A stretch of 64,000 bases of DNA from contig CASFZH010000007.1 of NCBI GenBank assembly GCA_949299115.1, forward strand, positions 1-64,000, written 5' to 3'. The position numbers and the translations under genes are program-made. Positions 31,301-41,025 of this stretch are shown piece by piece (positions within the stretch are counted from its first letter, which is position 1; each line of letters begins with the position of its first letter). The notes beneath the pieces were generated by a model. It saw only the letters and a program-made list of their open reading frames with translations, had not been told where the DNA came from and ran no database searches. The stretch comes from an uncultured Helicobacter sp. Lineage in GTDB: Bacteria; Campylobacterota; Campylobacteria; Campylobacterales; Helicobacteraceae.

Positions 31301-31589
31301 CGATTTTCTTACATTAGTCATAGAGCGTGAGGAGAGCTTTTTAGAAAAAATTACACCTGATACATTAGTCAGAATCTTGCAAGATGAAGCCGATTTCTCA
31401 ACAACCGATACTTATCGGTATTTACGTAAAAATAATATTATTGCTGAATATTCTTTACCAATTCTTAATAAAAATTTGGAGCTAGAACGCTACCTTACTA
31501 CACAATATATACAAATACAACCAAATTTCTTTTTGCAAACACATGTTAATAGTGCCCCCTTAAAAACAAATAGTCGTCGTCTTAATTAA
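28341..31589 (+). CDS. 1082-aa protein, probably a degenerate PutA-like (proline dehydrogenase/ALDH) homologue
   Basis: A very large protein without signal peptide. Order and spacing recall bifunctional PutA. A TIM-barrel-like half (about 130-400) has LIIRLKDLDLHYEYESF followed by ANYIALLQQ and VVSQDFLL. A linker rich in Gln/Asn/Asp follows (about 470-500). The ALDH-like half has LLIPIGNVFIHTKNLAIHEI, ASILASNIMIGN, AIKHLKVSVCINGGYR and FLPGYLQPFGSKLL. The catalytic Cys/Glu context of ALDH and the FAD-binding residues of proline dehydrogenase are not evident, so it may be an inactive or repurposed paralogue. The resemblance is by eye and weak. The frame is fully open over 3.2 kb, which argues for selection. 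Confidence 0.45.
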   Translation: MDYAIDSDNIIKNATLSFNKSKKYIRKKDMTLFLRCKFLNKKDMDFLEEFALIHIKNIQHGSKIPQNFHVVLDNFIFNNLFTKHFFTSMEMLRLICYRFYIASYNILLKDVKYHLRSILCENVLKIPIYKKAHNTLYFLQPLPNLDSEIDFFLQESIHILSQQHFDGLVINPLNLIINTEYKDSQSFIKVFSKNLQILLDNANAKMIILDNNHEFFYEILESVCMCVQNIAYPISIAISLPSYHLHSLKMLEKIIEVSTHLCNQKKAKLIIRLKDLDLHYEYESFLSSYNHKINTIFTNHASAMANYIALLQQCQLHKDIMECIVVSQDFLLLSFLQTLDFNFKLELQPQLNYPLYKFAKKSAITLLTLQYYTQDFTQVLGLRLKGVANILQHGIIQAITMHNNKQEWEKKCQAFLHSINHVKKEVVHDILKDSYTLFDDKQKFETFNYELQKPLHVQSLCDITHTQQDNTQDSKENNLNNVNTGQSKDDNGFDSLLHSLDNNTVYSQHIHVTSFVAELDRIDFTLPNLKKLEDILYLNQEDTNRLKIQGINNAPVQFSLHADKEQEVLQNALKKQEEILTNRLNIMTSIISRLKECMQGIFETLCHLYPHVPHFIFEEQVYTLIDTFKYYAYEYRVLLHETDSVLLIPIGNVFIHTKNLAIHEIASILASNIMIGNVSFLDDSILSRVFYYIFSPIFDFCPFMAITSEYTMGDAIHREIIAKKDISHKCYNNNLLVWDKGTSIVFISSFYDFHEAYLQVQNMRFFGNSHITIYTDEYIYNKAKQVFIPLQVLQSSLGDVIANISSDVSNVSLFTYNKTEMNYAIKHLKVSVCINGGYRTKLVSGSPRTFLPGYLQPFGSKLLLLQLLQTSPNSIIRQNSLYSDIIGCFNAILSVDEIEFLYNLNHNYSQFLTHLERMVSFDNIYEIKKPYNMCMRVYKQDDIFHVCIIMLIAFLLQIPTRMSFTQDYFDNQEVLSKLQAELQERYIDFLTLVIEREESFLEKITPDTLVRILQDEADFSTTDTYRYLRKNNIIAEYSLPILNKNLELERYLTTQYIQIQPNFFLQTHVNSAPLKTNSRRLN

Positions 31590-32326
31590 AATGATATATT
31601 GACTTCAATCAAATTTTAGATTAGAGTTAAGTTCATGCTTGCTCTCTGCATGACTTTCTTAGATTCAATATCGCATGATATTGCGTAATTTTCGTAGAGA
31701 TAGGATAATCGAATGTTTAAGCTTATCTCAAGCTTTGTAGAATGTTTGGAATCTTTTAGAATCTAAGTTGGTATTTTTTAGATTCTAAAAGATTGAATCG
31801 TATAAATGCTTAGATGACATGCAACATTCATAAATTGTATATGAAAAAATCATGCCAATATAGGAATTATGAGCAATAAGATATTTTTGCATAGATAGTA
31901 ATAATGTAATCTATCTAACATGTAATGATATTAAATAATGATTAAATGTATGATACTTTCAGAAGTCATCGTATTCTAATCATCTCAAAAATATAATAAG
32001 AGATTCACAATTATTCTAACCATTATTCTGTGATGCCATTATTCTGTGATGAATATAATTTTTACTTTTCCACACATTAAGAATTTTGTGAGACCTAAAT
32101 ATGGAATCTTTGGGAATCGAGATGATTTTTTGTGTAGTTGTATGGCATAGAATCTCAAATAGCAAGAATGGGAATATATGAATTATGAAGTTTTATCAAC
32201 TAGATAATTTTCGTTGTAGACTTAGCAGTAGCAAGAATTCATAAATATTAGCAATTTTAAAGAATAAAAATGATAGAATCTTGTGTAAGATTTACATGTT
32301 ATTGAGTTTTATAATTAGGGTGTAGA
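31590..32326. other. 737-bp intergenic region with a strong inverted repeat
   Basis: No gene seen. It contains the inverted repeat at 31750-31794 and a duplicated ATTCTGTGATG near 32032-32052. The promoter for the AAA+ gene is presumably at the right end. Confidence 0.5.
31750..31794. repeat. 17-bp perfect inverted repeat with 11-base loop
   Basis: AATCTTTTAGAATCTAA at 31750-31766 is repeated in inverse at 31778-31794. It is built from the AGAATCT motif common in this genome. The T-rich part sits in the loop rather than after the stem, so it is not a standard terminator. Confidence 0.9.
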
Positions 32327-34039
32327 GTGGATTTTTTAATTGATTTTTTTATTCATGATGAGGTCGAACAAACAGCCTTATTTCCGCTTTTAAACTGTTC
32401 TAAACATGAAGCTTCACTCTTACGTGAAATAGTGTTTCTTTATTTTAAGGGTGAAAATGAAATTGAGGTTGCTTCATTTTTAGAAAATTTTTATTTTGCA
32501 CATGGTTTTGAAGTGCTGCCATATTTGAGAGAAATTAAACATTTAATTCATCTTGGATGGATTCGATGTATGGATAAATTTGAAAGTGCGTTAGAATTAC
32601 GCAATACTATAATTACACCACATGTAAATGTTTTGAAACTTTTAGAAGAAGGTCGCATTATCACCAGCACTATCACAGAAAAGACATACCATAATTCATT
32701 GGAATATTTGCAAGATGAATGGAATCGTTTAAATCTCATGCTTCAATGCAATAAATCACCAGCATTAGCTATTAATACGCATTTGTCTCGATCATGTAAT
32801 CATTACATCGACACATTGACAAATATAATTCATAAGAATCTAACGAAAAATAATAATAAATTTAAAATATTAGAATATTTTAATAAAAATAATTTTAATC
32901 AGTATGAAAAGCTCATTTTCTTATTACTTGCTCAAGCTCAATATAATGGTGCATTTGGATTGCCAATGAAAGATTTAATTGCTTTAGGAAAAAGTGAAGA
33001 GGAAAAAATTGTTATACAAAATCTCTTGACCAATAAAGCAAAATTACTTAAAGGTGGGTTTATTGCACTTACAGAATCAGAATCATATATGGATTTTTCA
33101 TTTATGGAACAAGAATTTTGCATACCGTCTCATGTTTTTAATAGTCTTGTTTTTGAAAAAAATATGCAAAAAGTCAAACTTGAAGATGAGGTAGAAAGAA
33201 GTGAAATCTTTGATATTATTAAACCAAAAAAAGGATTGGATAGTATCATTGTTAATAATTCTCTAAAAGAACGATTTCATATTTTGTTGCAACATTTAAA
33301 TCCACAGGTACACAAAAGATTAAAGTTATGGGGTATTAAAGAAAATGCTGGTATAGATTCTAAAATATTATTATATGGTGATAGTGGAACAGGCAAGACA
33401 ACATCAGCTTATGCGTTAGCAAAGGATTTGAAACAGAAAATTTTGAGTTTAGATTGTTCAAAGATTCTATCCATGTATGTGGGTGAAAGTGAAAAAAATG
33501 TCCGAAGAATTTTTGATGAATATAAGACTATTGCAAGCAGAGTCCAAGAGAAACCTATCTTGTTGCTTGATGAGGCAGACCAGCTTTTAACAACACGTAA
33601 CGATATAGCAAGCAGTGCTAGTCGAATGTATCACCAAATGCAAAATATCTTTTTAGAACAAATTGAGAAATTTCATGGAATCTTAATTGCTACTACAAAT
33701 TTAATAGATAGTTTAGATTCTGCATTTTCAAGAAGATTTCATTATAAGATTTTATTTGAACGCCCTAATTTTGATTTACGTGTAAAAATTTGGAATCTTC
33801 ATTTTCCAAAGAATGCTGATTTTGCTGATTCACAAGATAATCTAGCAAAGAAACTTGCAGTTTTTGAATTAAGTGGTGGACAAATTAAACTTATCATAGA
33901 AAATACTTGTTATAAAATAGCAACGCGTAAGAAGCCTATTTTTAGTTATGAAGATTTTATCGAGGAGATACATAAAGAGCAGGAGGGAGAATTTGGGGGC
34001 AATAAGCGTATGGGTTTTCATCATGTCGTTGCAAATTAG
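32327..34039 (+). CDS. AAA+ ATPase, 570 aa
   Basis: The first 300 residues are helical and unknown. The C-terminal half is a classic AAA+ module: Walker A LLYGDSGTGKTTSA near 350, Walker B PILLLDEADQLL near 417, sensor 1 ILIATTNLIDSLD and arginine finger AFSRRFHYKI. The fold groups with ATPases of the FtsH/spastin-like kind. No protease domain or membrane segment is visible. The start is GTG at 32327. The lipoprotein gene follows by 8 bases, so they are co-transcribed. The substrate is unknown. Confidence 0.85.
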   Translation: MDFLIDFFIHDEVEQTALFPLLNCSKHEASLLREIVFLYFKGENEIEVASFLENFYFAHGFEVLPYLREIKHLIHLGWIRCMDKFESALELRNTIITPHVNVLKLLEEGRIITSTITEKTYHNSLEYLQDEWNRLNLMLQCNKSPALAINTHLSRSCNHYIDTLTNIIHKNLTKNNNKFKILEYFNKNNFNQYEKLIFLLLAQAQYNGAFGLPMKDLIALGKSEEEKIVIQNLLTNKAKLLKGGFIALTESESYMDFSFMEQEFCIPSHVFNSLVFEKNMQKVKLEDEVERSEIFDIIKPKKGLDSIIVNNSLKERFHILLQHLNPQVHKRLKLWGIKENAGIDSKILLYGDSGTGKTTSAYALAKDLKQKILSLDCSKILSMYVGESEKNVRRIFDEYKTIASRVQEKPILLLDEADQLLTTRNDIASSASRMYHQMQNIFLEQIEKFHGILIATTNLIDSLDSAFSRRFHYKILFERPNFDLRVKIWNLHFPKNADFADSQDNLAKKLAVFELSGGQIKLIIENTCYKIATRKKPIFSYEDFIEEIHKEQEGEFGGNKRMGFHHVVAN

Positions 34040-34047
34040 GATAGAGC

Positions 34048-34683
34048 ATGTATTATAGAAATAGTTTTGTATTGTTTGCTACTTTTATGTGGATTCTTAT
34101 AATGTTAAGCGGTTGTTTTTTGTTTGGATTAAAGGGTATTCTTGAATCGAGCAATTATCAAATTGTGAAGCTTGAGATAGATAATAGGGTAATTCTTAGT
34201 CCGCAAGAGTTGGCTAATGAAGCGAGAGAGCAAGGTGGATTACAACAAAATAATGACATTGATATATCATTGTATGAAGCCAACAGACAAAGACCAACAA
34301 GTCGGATTGATGATATTAACTCTGCGTTTGAACAATTAAAACAACGTAATCAACAAGATGATGTTGATGACAACGTTGGGACACCGCTAAATGAACTTGC
34401 AAAAATAAATCTTAAATCCACATTTAATTTAGACCGTAGTCAAGATATGTTGTATGGAAAAGTAGGATGCAATGATTATACAGCAAAGTTCTTTTGGCAA
34501 GATACAACTAAGATTGTTATTTCTGGTACAGCAAGTACAAGAAAAGTATGTTCACCAAAAGAAGTAACGGAATTTCAAAATATTTTTGTGCGTAATTTTG
34601 ACGGAATATATGTGATTACAAAACTTAAAAATCGCAAGGGATATGTGCTGAATAATGGTCGTATGCGGATTTATATTAAATAG
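34048..34683 (+). CDS. lipoprotein with META/HslJ-like domain
   Basis: 211 residues. A signal sequence ends in the lipobox MLSGC (Cys23), so it is a lipid-anchored envelope protein. A Gln/Asn/Asp-rich linker follows. The C-terminal 90 residues resemble META domains: LYGKVGCNDYTAKFFW, then a STRKVCSPKEVTEFQ segment in the place of the TRMAC-type motif. HslJ-like proteins help envelope stability and drug tolerance in some bacteria. The domain call is by eye. Confidence 0.7.
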   Translation: MYYRNSFVLFATFMWILIMLSGCFLFGLKGILESSNYQIVKLEIDNRVILSPQELANEAREQGGLQQNNDIDISLYEANRQRPTSRIDDINSAFEQLKQRNQQDDVDDNVGTPLNELAKINLKSTFNLDRSQDMLYGKVGCNDYTAKFFWQDTTKIVISGTASTRKVCSPKEVTEFQNIFVRNFDGIYVITKLKNRKGYVLNNGRMRIYIK

Positions 34684-34987
34684 TTAATCTAATGTGGAAG
34701 ATAGAATTTCGTTCTCTATATCTATTGTTAAAATATTTAGGTTGTTATCATAGACTCACTCTTTTGACTTTCTTAGTAATTGTATAGTATGCAGCATATT
34801 TTAGCTCTATGTTTCAAAAATTGTAATATTTTCTATTCAATTTTATTAAAAATTATTCAGCAGATTCTCACTCTATCAGAAGATGCAGCTTAATTGGAAT
34901 TGTGATGAGATGACAGAATCATAATAGCTTAATACCAATCAGTGTAGTTTAAATGTATGATTCATTATTGCTAACCTTTATCACTAT
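34684..34987. other. intergenic region between convergent genes
   Basis: AT-rich; no gene or clear terminator stem was found. Confidence 0.4.
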
Positions 34988-36214
34988 TTATAATTGTGAT
35001 GGAATAATACCGATGTTAATACGTTTTGCAGAATCTCGTTGCATAGCAATGCGTATGTAGTCTTTATAAATTTTTCTATAATTGGGTAAAATTGTGTCAT
35101 TAAGATGGCTAAAAGGATAGATTCTGAAATCTTGTCTTTTGTCATTATAATAAGTATAAATAAGATCCATTCGTATATCTTGTATTGCTATTTTTGGTCG
35201 TATGGAATCTGTGTGAAAATCTTTGCTAATTTTTACACTAACAAGCATACCAATCTTTTTTTCTAAACCTTTTTGAGCTGAAATCATATTTCCAAGAGAA
35301 TATAGAATAAGAGTATTATCAATAAATTCGATTGGGGCTATAACATGCGAATGATTCCCTATTACTATATCAACTCCTTGTTGTGCTAAAAATTTTGCCA
35401 TTTCTTCTTGTTCTTTTGTTGGCATAAATGAATACTCTATACCCCAGTGCATTGAGACAATCAGTAAATCCACCTTATCTCGTATATTTTTAATATCATT
35501 TGCTATTATATCTTTTGTGTATACATTGACAAGATATTCTTTGCCTTTTGGTATAGGAATGCCATTTGTACCATAAGTGTAGGCGAGCATGGTGTATGTT
35601 ATGCCGTTTTTTTCTAAGATTCTTGGCTTTTGCCTATCTGCAAAGGATTCATAACTACCAGCAGTTAAAACATTTTTGTTCCGCCAATATTGGAGAGAGT
35701 TCGCTATGGCGATTTCACCACGGTCAAGTGTATGATTGTTGGCAAGGGAAATAAGATTAAATCCCATTTGCACCATAATGTCACCAAATTCCTGTGGTGA
35801 ATTAAAAGTTGGATAGCTACTTAATCCAATTTCTTTGCCGCCTAAGATTGTTTCTTGATTATAGAAGGCTAAATCATGAGAGCTAATAAGTGGTGCAATG
35901 GGGGATAATATATGAGTAAAATCATAGCATAAGTTTTGTTGAGTTTTTTGTGGATTCTGTATTTTAGAGTTTCGCAGAGTGGATTGTGATTGTGCTACAT
36001 TGTGCCGTTTTGTAGAAAAAACGTGTGCTGTCATGGGATTTTGACAATTATATTCAGCATCCCTATAAACATTGCTATGCAATAGTGCATCACCTGCCAT
36101 AATAAGTGTGAGTGTATTGTGTGATTTGGAAACATTTGGTGTAAGAGATTTTTTAGCATAGCTTTGTAGATGAAATATACCATATAAACAAATAATGCAA
36201 TATAATAGACGCAT
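34988..36214 (-). CDS. CapA/PgsA-family (metallophosphoesterase-like) exported protein
   Basis: 408 residues with an N-terminal signal-like helix. The CapA domain shows LIMAGDALLH (first metal motif), YNQETIL, NLISLANNHTLDRG (second motif), LLIVSMHWGIEY and VIGNHSHVI followed by LILYSLGNMI. The family includes the poly-gamma-glutamate capsule protein CapA, but most members are not linked to that polymer and no capB/capC is present. Periplasmic, with phosphoesterase activity a reasonable guess. Confidence 0.88.
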   Translation of the reverse strand: MRLLYCIICLYGIFHLQSYAKKSLTPNVSKSHNTLTLIMAGDALLHSNVYRDAEYNCQNPMTAHVFSTKRHNVAQSQSTLRNSKIQNPQKTQQNLCYDFTHILSPIAPLISSHDLAFYNQETILGGKEIGLSSYPTFNSPQEFGDIMVQMGFNLISLANNHTLDRGEIAIANSLQYWRNKNVLTAGSYESFADRQKPRILEKNGITYTMLAYTYGTNGIPIPKGKEYLVNVYTKDIIANDIKNIRDKVDLLIVSMHWGIEYSFMPTKEQEEMAKFLAQQGVDIVIGNHSHVIAPIEFIDNTLILYSLGNMISAQKGLEKKIGMLVSVKISKDFHTDSIRPKIAIQDIRMDLIYTYYNDKRQDFRIYPFSHLNDTILPNYRKIYKDYIRIAMQRDSAKRINIGIIPSQL

Positions 36215-36453
36215 ATATATCCTTAAAAGAGTTGTAGCTTCATGCTATTATAACACAATGCCATCAATTACGATAGTTTTCTTTAAAATATATAAACTCC
36301 TAGTGATACGTGTAAAAGTTTTGTTGGTAATATCAAAGCTGATTATTCCTATATTATTCACACGTAATATCGCAATATTCTTAGATACTTGACAAAAACA
36401 TACTACAATAGCTGATTTATAATCAAGCAATTCTAGAATCTAAAAGGAATCAC

Positions 36454-38910
36454 ATGCAAATTATCCCCTATAATCCACGTGATATAGAATCTAAATGGCA
36501 AAAGATTTGGTTTGATAATGAAGTATTTGAGCCAAGTAGCGATTTTTCTAAACCAAAAAAATATATTTTGTCCATGTTTCCCTATCCTAGCGGAGCTATC
36601 CATATGGGACATGTGAGAAATTATTGTATAGGTGATGTGATAGCACGATATTATCGTATGCATGGTTATAACGTTTTGCATCCTATAGGTTTTGATGCTT
36701 TTGGTATGCCAGCAGAAAATGCAGCAATAAAAAATAAGATTCACCCGAAAACTTGGACATATTTGAATATGGAAACAATGCTAAAAGAATTGCAGGCATT
36801 GGGACTTAGTTTTTCTAATAAAAGAGTTTTAGAAACTTGTGATGAAACTTATAGTAAGTATGAGCAAGAGTTTTTTATAAAAATGTGGAAAAAGGGGCTT
36901 GTCTATCGTAAAAAAGCATTTTTAAATTGGTGTCCAAAAGATTTGACAGTACTAGCTAATGAACAAGTTATTGATGGAAAATGTTGGCGATGCGATACAG
37001 AAGTGGTGCAAAAGGAGATGTATCAGTATTATCTTAAAATCACGGATTATGCTGAAGAGCTTTTGAGTGATTTGGATTCACTAGAAGGCAAATGGCCTAA
37101 TCAAGTTATCAGTATGCAAAAAAATTGGATTGGCAAATCACAAGGATTAGAATTTAGCTTTATGTTTGATGAAGATTCCAAGTCTAAACTTGATAATACC
37201 ATAGAATCTTTGAATGTCTATACAACAAGATGTGATACCATATATGGAGTGTCTTATTGTGTGGTAGCTCCCGAACATACAATCGTGGATATTCTTTTAC
37301 AAAAAGAGCTTTTGGATTCTAAAGAAACCCAAAAGATTCACAGTATTAGGAATCAGAGTGAGAGAGAAAGAGCTATAGCTGAAAAAGAAGGAGTGCCATT
37401 ACCATTATATGTTATACACCCATTAACAAAGAGAAAATTGCCGGTATGGGTAAGTAACTTTGTATTAATGAGCTATGGTTCTGGGGCTGTCATGAGTGTG
37501 CCAAGCCATGATGAAAGAGATTTTGAATTTGCTAAAAAATACAATTTACAATTATTACCCGTTATTGAGGCTAAAGGGGAATATGATGGTATTAGTAAGC
37601 CAAATACACAAGATGGAGTATTATGCAATAGCGACATATATTCGGGATTAGAAAGTGCTGTTGCTAGAGAAAGAATTAGTGTATTTTTTGAAACATATAA
37701 TCTTGGAAAACGCAAGATTAACTATAAGCTAAGAGATTGGGGAATCTCTCGGCAACGATATTGGGGGACACCTATTCCATTGATACATTGCAAACAATGT
37801 GGTATTGTAGAGGAGAAAAAATTGCCCGTTACTTTGCCAAGTGATATTACAATCACGGGAGAAGGTAATCCATTGGAAAAACATTCTACGTGGAAATATA
37901 CTACATGTCCTCAATGTGGTAAAGATTCTATAAGAGAAACAGATACGATGGATACTTTTATGGAATCTAGCTGGTATTTTCTTTATTATACAACACCCCA
38001 AAATATACGCAATGATTCTGTTTTTGATATACAGTCTTTGCAGTATTTTATGGAAGTAGATGAATATATTGGTGGCATTGAGCATGCTATCTTACACTTG
38101 CTCTATGCTAGATTCTTTACTAAAGTCCTTAGGGATTTGGGTTATTTTTCTTTTAGTGAGCCTTTTACTAGATTGCTTACGCAGGGTATGGTGCTAAAAG
38201 ATGGTGCTAAAATGAGTAAAAGTATTGGCAATATTGTAGAACCTAGTGATATTATACAATCTTATGGAGCAGATACTGCACGACTTTTTATTCTTTTTGC
38301 TGCACCACCAACGTATGCATTAGAATGGAATGATGAAAGTGTGAAAGGCTGTTATAAATTTATCAATCGCTTGATTGATAGAAAGGGTAGGGTGCAACGG
38401 TGCAATGAGATTCCCAATATAGAATCTAGTAAGCTTTCAAAAGAAGCTAAACATGCAAGAATGAAGGTTTATGAGGCTTTGCAAAAGCAACAAAATATTT
38501 TTCACAATAAGCTTGAAGGATACCCTTTTAATACTATTATTGCAGCATGTATGGAGGCACATAATGCCATTTCTATACAAGATGATGATAGAGTTTTTAC
38601 TGAAGGATATTTTATTTTATTGCATATTTTAGAGGGTTTTATTCCTCATATTGCAAGTGAGCTTAGTGAAGAATTATTCCACTTAGCAAATTTCAAACCC
38701 ATCGCAATAAAACAAGAAGTTTTTGTAAAAGATGAGGTTACTTATGTAATTAGTGTAAATGGCAAAAGACGTGATGAAATTACATTGGATATTGCCACAG
38801 AAAAAAATGAAATTATAAACATGGCTAAAAATAAGGTGCAAAAGTGGCTTACATCAGAGGTAAAAAAAGAAGTTTTTGTGCCAAATAAGCTTATTAATTT
38901 TGTGTTATAA
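36454..38910 (+). CDS. leuS: leucyl-tRNA synthetase
   Basis: 818 residues, full length. It attaches leucine to tRNA-Leu. The HIGH motif is in [14 protein letters not shown] near residue 47 and KMSKS in [12 protein letters not shown] near 586. The editing domain (about 215-400) has a TTRCDTIYG and a [17 protein letters not shown] segment. The zinc domain has the Cys pairs of HCKQCG and TCPQCG. An AAAGGA site precedes the ATG. Intact and typical. Confidence 0.98.
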   Translation: MQIIPYNPRDIESKWQKIWFDNEVFEPSSDFSKPKKYILSMFPYPSGAIHMGHVRNYCIGDVIARYYRMHGYNVLHPIGFDAFGMPAENAAIKNKIHPKTWTYLNMETMLKELQALGLSFSNKRVLETCDETYSKYEQEFFIKMWKKGLVYRKKAFLNWCPKDLTVLANEQVIDGKCWRCDTEVVQKEMYQYYLKITDYAEELLSDLDSLEGKWPNQVISMQKNWIGKSQGLEFSFMFDEDSKSKLDNTIESLNVYTTRCDTIYGVSYCVVAPEHTIVDILLQKELLDSKETQKIHSIRNQSERERAIAEKEGVPLPLYVIHPLTKRKLPVWVSNFVLMSYGSGAVMSVPSHDERDFEFAKKYNLQLLPVIEAKGEYDGISKPNTQDGVLCNSDIYSGLESAVARERISVFFETYNLGKRKINYKLRDWGISRQRYWGTPIPLIHCKQCGIVEEKKLPVTLPSDITITGEGNPLEKHSTWKYTTCPQCGKDSIRETDTMDTFMESSWYFLYYTTPQNIRNDSVFDIQSLQYFMEVDEYIGGIEHAILHLLYARFFTKVLRDLGYFSFSEPFTRLLTQGMVLKDGAKMSKSIGNIVEPSDIIQSYGADTARLFILFAAPPTYALEWNDESVKGCYKFINRLIDRKGRVQRCNEIPNIESSKLSKEAKHARMKVYEALQKQQNIFHNKLEGYPFNTIIAACMEAHNAISIQDDDRVFTEGYFILLHILEGFIPHIASELSEELFHLANFKPIAIKQEVFVKDEVTYVISVNGKRRDEITLDIATEKNEIINMAKNKVQKWLTSEVKKEVFVPNKLINFVL

Positions 38911-39058
38911 GATTGTCTTGTGGTATACTATGTGTTATCTTGAATGATTTGAAATATAGTGATTTTTACTTAATATAATAAGGTGAGCTTGATAGTTTGA
39001 TAATACTTTAGACTTCAGCTGGTTAAGTATTGATGTTGATACGGTTTTAAGGGATATA

Positions 39059-40126
39059 ATGATTTCTGTAATTACGCCAAGCTTTAATCACGAAAGATTT
39101 GTGGGATTTTTTATAGAATCTGTTTTAGCACAGACCTTTGAGGATTTTGAACTCATTATTGTTGATGATTGTTCAAATGATAATAATATCAATGAGATTT
39201 TAAAATATAAAGATTCTAGAATTAAGCTTGTCCAACATGAATATAATAAAGGAATTAATGCAACGCTTAATACTGCCTTTGAAAATTCTAGTGGAGATCT
39301 TTTAGTTTTTTGTGCGAGCGATGATATGCTAGAGTCTCATGCCTTAGAAGTCTTGCACAATGCAATGATGAAGAATGATGTTGTGGGGGTCTATGTAGCA
39401 TTAGAACTTATTGATAAAAATAATCAGCCGGTTGGACGCAGTATTGAATCAAGAGAATATTCAAAATATGGGCATTTACGTTCTATATTTTTGCATGAAA
39501 ATTCACTCACATCACCAGGGCTATGTCTTAGGCGAGAAACCTTTGCTTATATGTATCCTTTGCCTAGTGCAGTGTGTAATTTACAAGATATGTATATGCA
39601 TGTCAAGATTTTATTGCAAGGTGAAATTATGGTATTACCAGATAAGCTTGTTCAATATCGCATAGAGCATGGACAAAATATTAGTGCAAAATCTGCCATT
39701 ACTTTTATGCGAGAGAACCTAGAGATTCAATATATTTTAGATACTTTTTTGGAAATCACAGATGTAGATTTGTTATCAAAAGTTTTTTCTATAGAAATAG
39801 CGAAAATAAATATCACTCCTTATCTCGATACTATACAATTTTTCCTTGGACGTATGGCTTTGGAATCTCCTGACCAATATCGGAGAATATGGGGATATCA
39901 TAAAATTATGGAAGTCTATAATGACAAGGTATATCAAGATATTGTATTGCAAAAGTATAATTTTGCTTTTAAGGATTTTTTAAATTTTAGTCAAATTTGC
40001 ATTGATGATAGTGTGCAAAGGAAATATAAAAAATATAAAAAGCTTTTTAATACTACAATAATTGCATTTGTTTCTGTTGTTCTGATATTTGCAATTACAA
40101 TTATAGGTATAAAAGGGATAATATGA
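39059..40126 (+). CDS. GT2 glycosyltransferase with C-terminal membrane anchor
   Basis: 355 residues. A GT-A domain with SVITPSFNHERFVGFFIES, LIIVDDCSND and the DxD equivalent FCASDDML. A single hydrophobic segment near the C-terminus (about 330-350) would anchor it to the inner membrane. Likely adds a sugar to LPS or another surface glycan. Its TGA overlaps the ATG of the GT11 gene by 4 bases, so the two are coupled. Confidence 0.88.
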   Translation: MISVITPSFNHERFVGFFIESVLAQTFEDFELIIVDDCSNDNNINEILKYKDSRIKLVQHEYNKGINATLNTAFENSSGDLLVFCASDDMLESHALEVLHNAMMKNDVVGVYVALELIDKNNQPVGRSIESREYSKYGHLRSIFLHENSLTSPGLCLRRETFAYMYPLPSAVCNLQDMYMHVKILLQGEIMVLPDKLVQYRIEHGQNISAKSAITFMRENLEIQYILDTFLEITDVDLLSKVFSIEIAKINITPYLDTIQFFLGRMALESPDQYRRIWGYHKIMEVYNDKVYQDIVLQKYNFAFKDFLNFSQICIDDSVQRKYKKYKKLFNTTIIAFVSVVLIFAITIIGIKGII

Positions 40127-41022
40127 AAAAATCACCAAAGATTGTTCAATTAGCCGGTCAGCTTGGGAATCAAATGTTTCAATATGCTTTTGCAAAGGCA
40201 CTAGAAAAAAGGTGGGGTTGCGAGGTGCTTTTTGATAAAAGTTTATATGAAGATGAAAAAGCAAGATTGTATGGATTGCATATATTTAATTTGAATCTGC
40301 AATTTGCTACAAATGAACAAATTGCATTGGCAAGGCAACGCAATAGCAAACTACCCGGATTTTTACGTAAAATTTTTGGTATTAAAAAATATAATATTGC
40401 TGTAGAACCACAAGGGTATTATTGCTACTATAATAAAAAATTTCTCTTTGATAAAGATTATTTATTATACGTAGGTTTCTTTCAAAATGAAAAATATTTT
40501 AGTGCCATTGCTACACAAATCAAGCAAGATTTCAGATTCCCTCCTATACGAACAGATGATGACTATACACAAGAAAGAATGCAAAAAATACAAGATTGTG
40601 AAAATAGTGTTTTTATACACATTCGACGTGGTGATTATGTGAATTGTGGTTGGGAGTTAGAAAAAGACTATTATAGAAAAGCGGTTAAGTATATGTTAGA
40701 AAATATAAAGAATCCCAAATTTTTTGTTTTCGGGGCAACAGATTTGGAATATATAAAGTCATTGGATATTGGTTATGAATTTGAAGATTTGAGTGAAAAG
40801 ATTCCAACATCAGCAAATTTCTATGAGGATATGCGACTAATGAGTCATTGCAAGCATGGGATATTGGCTAATAGCACATATAGTTGGTGGGCAGCATGGC
40901 TCTCTAATAACGGGGGGGGGGGGCAAACCTTTATAGCGCCAAGTCCTTGGATTCTTAACAGAGATGATATTATCTGTTCAAATTGGATAAAAATACAAAG
41001 AAATTGTGAAAAAGGAGAATAA
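40123..41022 (+). CDS. futC: GT11 alpha-1,2-fucosyltransferase, phase-variable (ON as read)
   Basis: 299 residues. It opens with IVQLAGQLGNQMFQYAFAKA, has the GDP-fucose motif FIHIRRGDYV and ends with HCKHGILANSTYSWWAAWLSN followed by Gly residues. A G12 tract (40912-40923) encodes four Gly near residue 265, just before QTFIAPSPW. With 12 G the gene is in frame; 11 or 13 would remove the last 30 residues. The symbol follows H. pylori futC, which makes Lewis Y/b-type LPS sugars; the acceptor here is unknown. Between GT2 and GT-D genes in one unit. Confidence 0.88.
   Translation: MKKSPKIVQLAGQLGNQMFQYAFAKALEKRWGCEVLFDKSLYEDEKARLYGLHIFNLNLQFATNEQIALARQRNSKLPGFLRKIFGIKKYNIAVEPQGYYCYYNKKFLFDKDYLLYVGFFQNEKYFSAIATQIKQDFRFPPIRTDDDYTQERMQKIQDCENSVFIHIRRGDYVNCGWELEKDYYRKAVKYMLENIKNPKFFVFGATDLEYIKSLDIGYEFEDLSEKIPTSANFYEDMRLMSHCKHGILANSTYSWWAAWLSNNGGGGQTFIAPSPWILNRDDIICSNWIKIQRNCEKGE
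40912..40923 (+). repeat. G12 tract in GT11 gene
   Basis: Twelve G directly after AAC, coding Gly4. The frame is kept, so the gene reads ON. Confidence 0.95.
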
Positions 41023-41025
41023 GGT

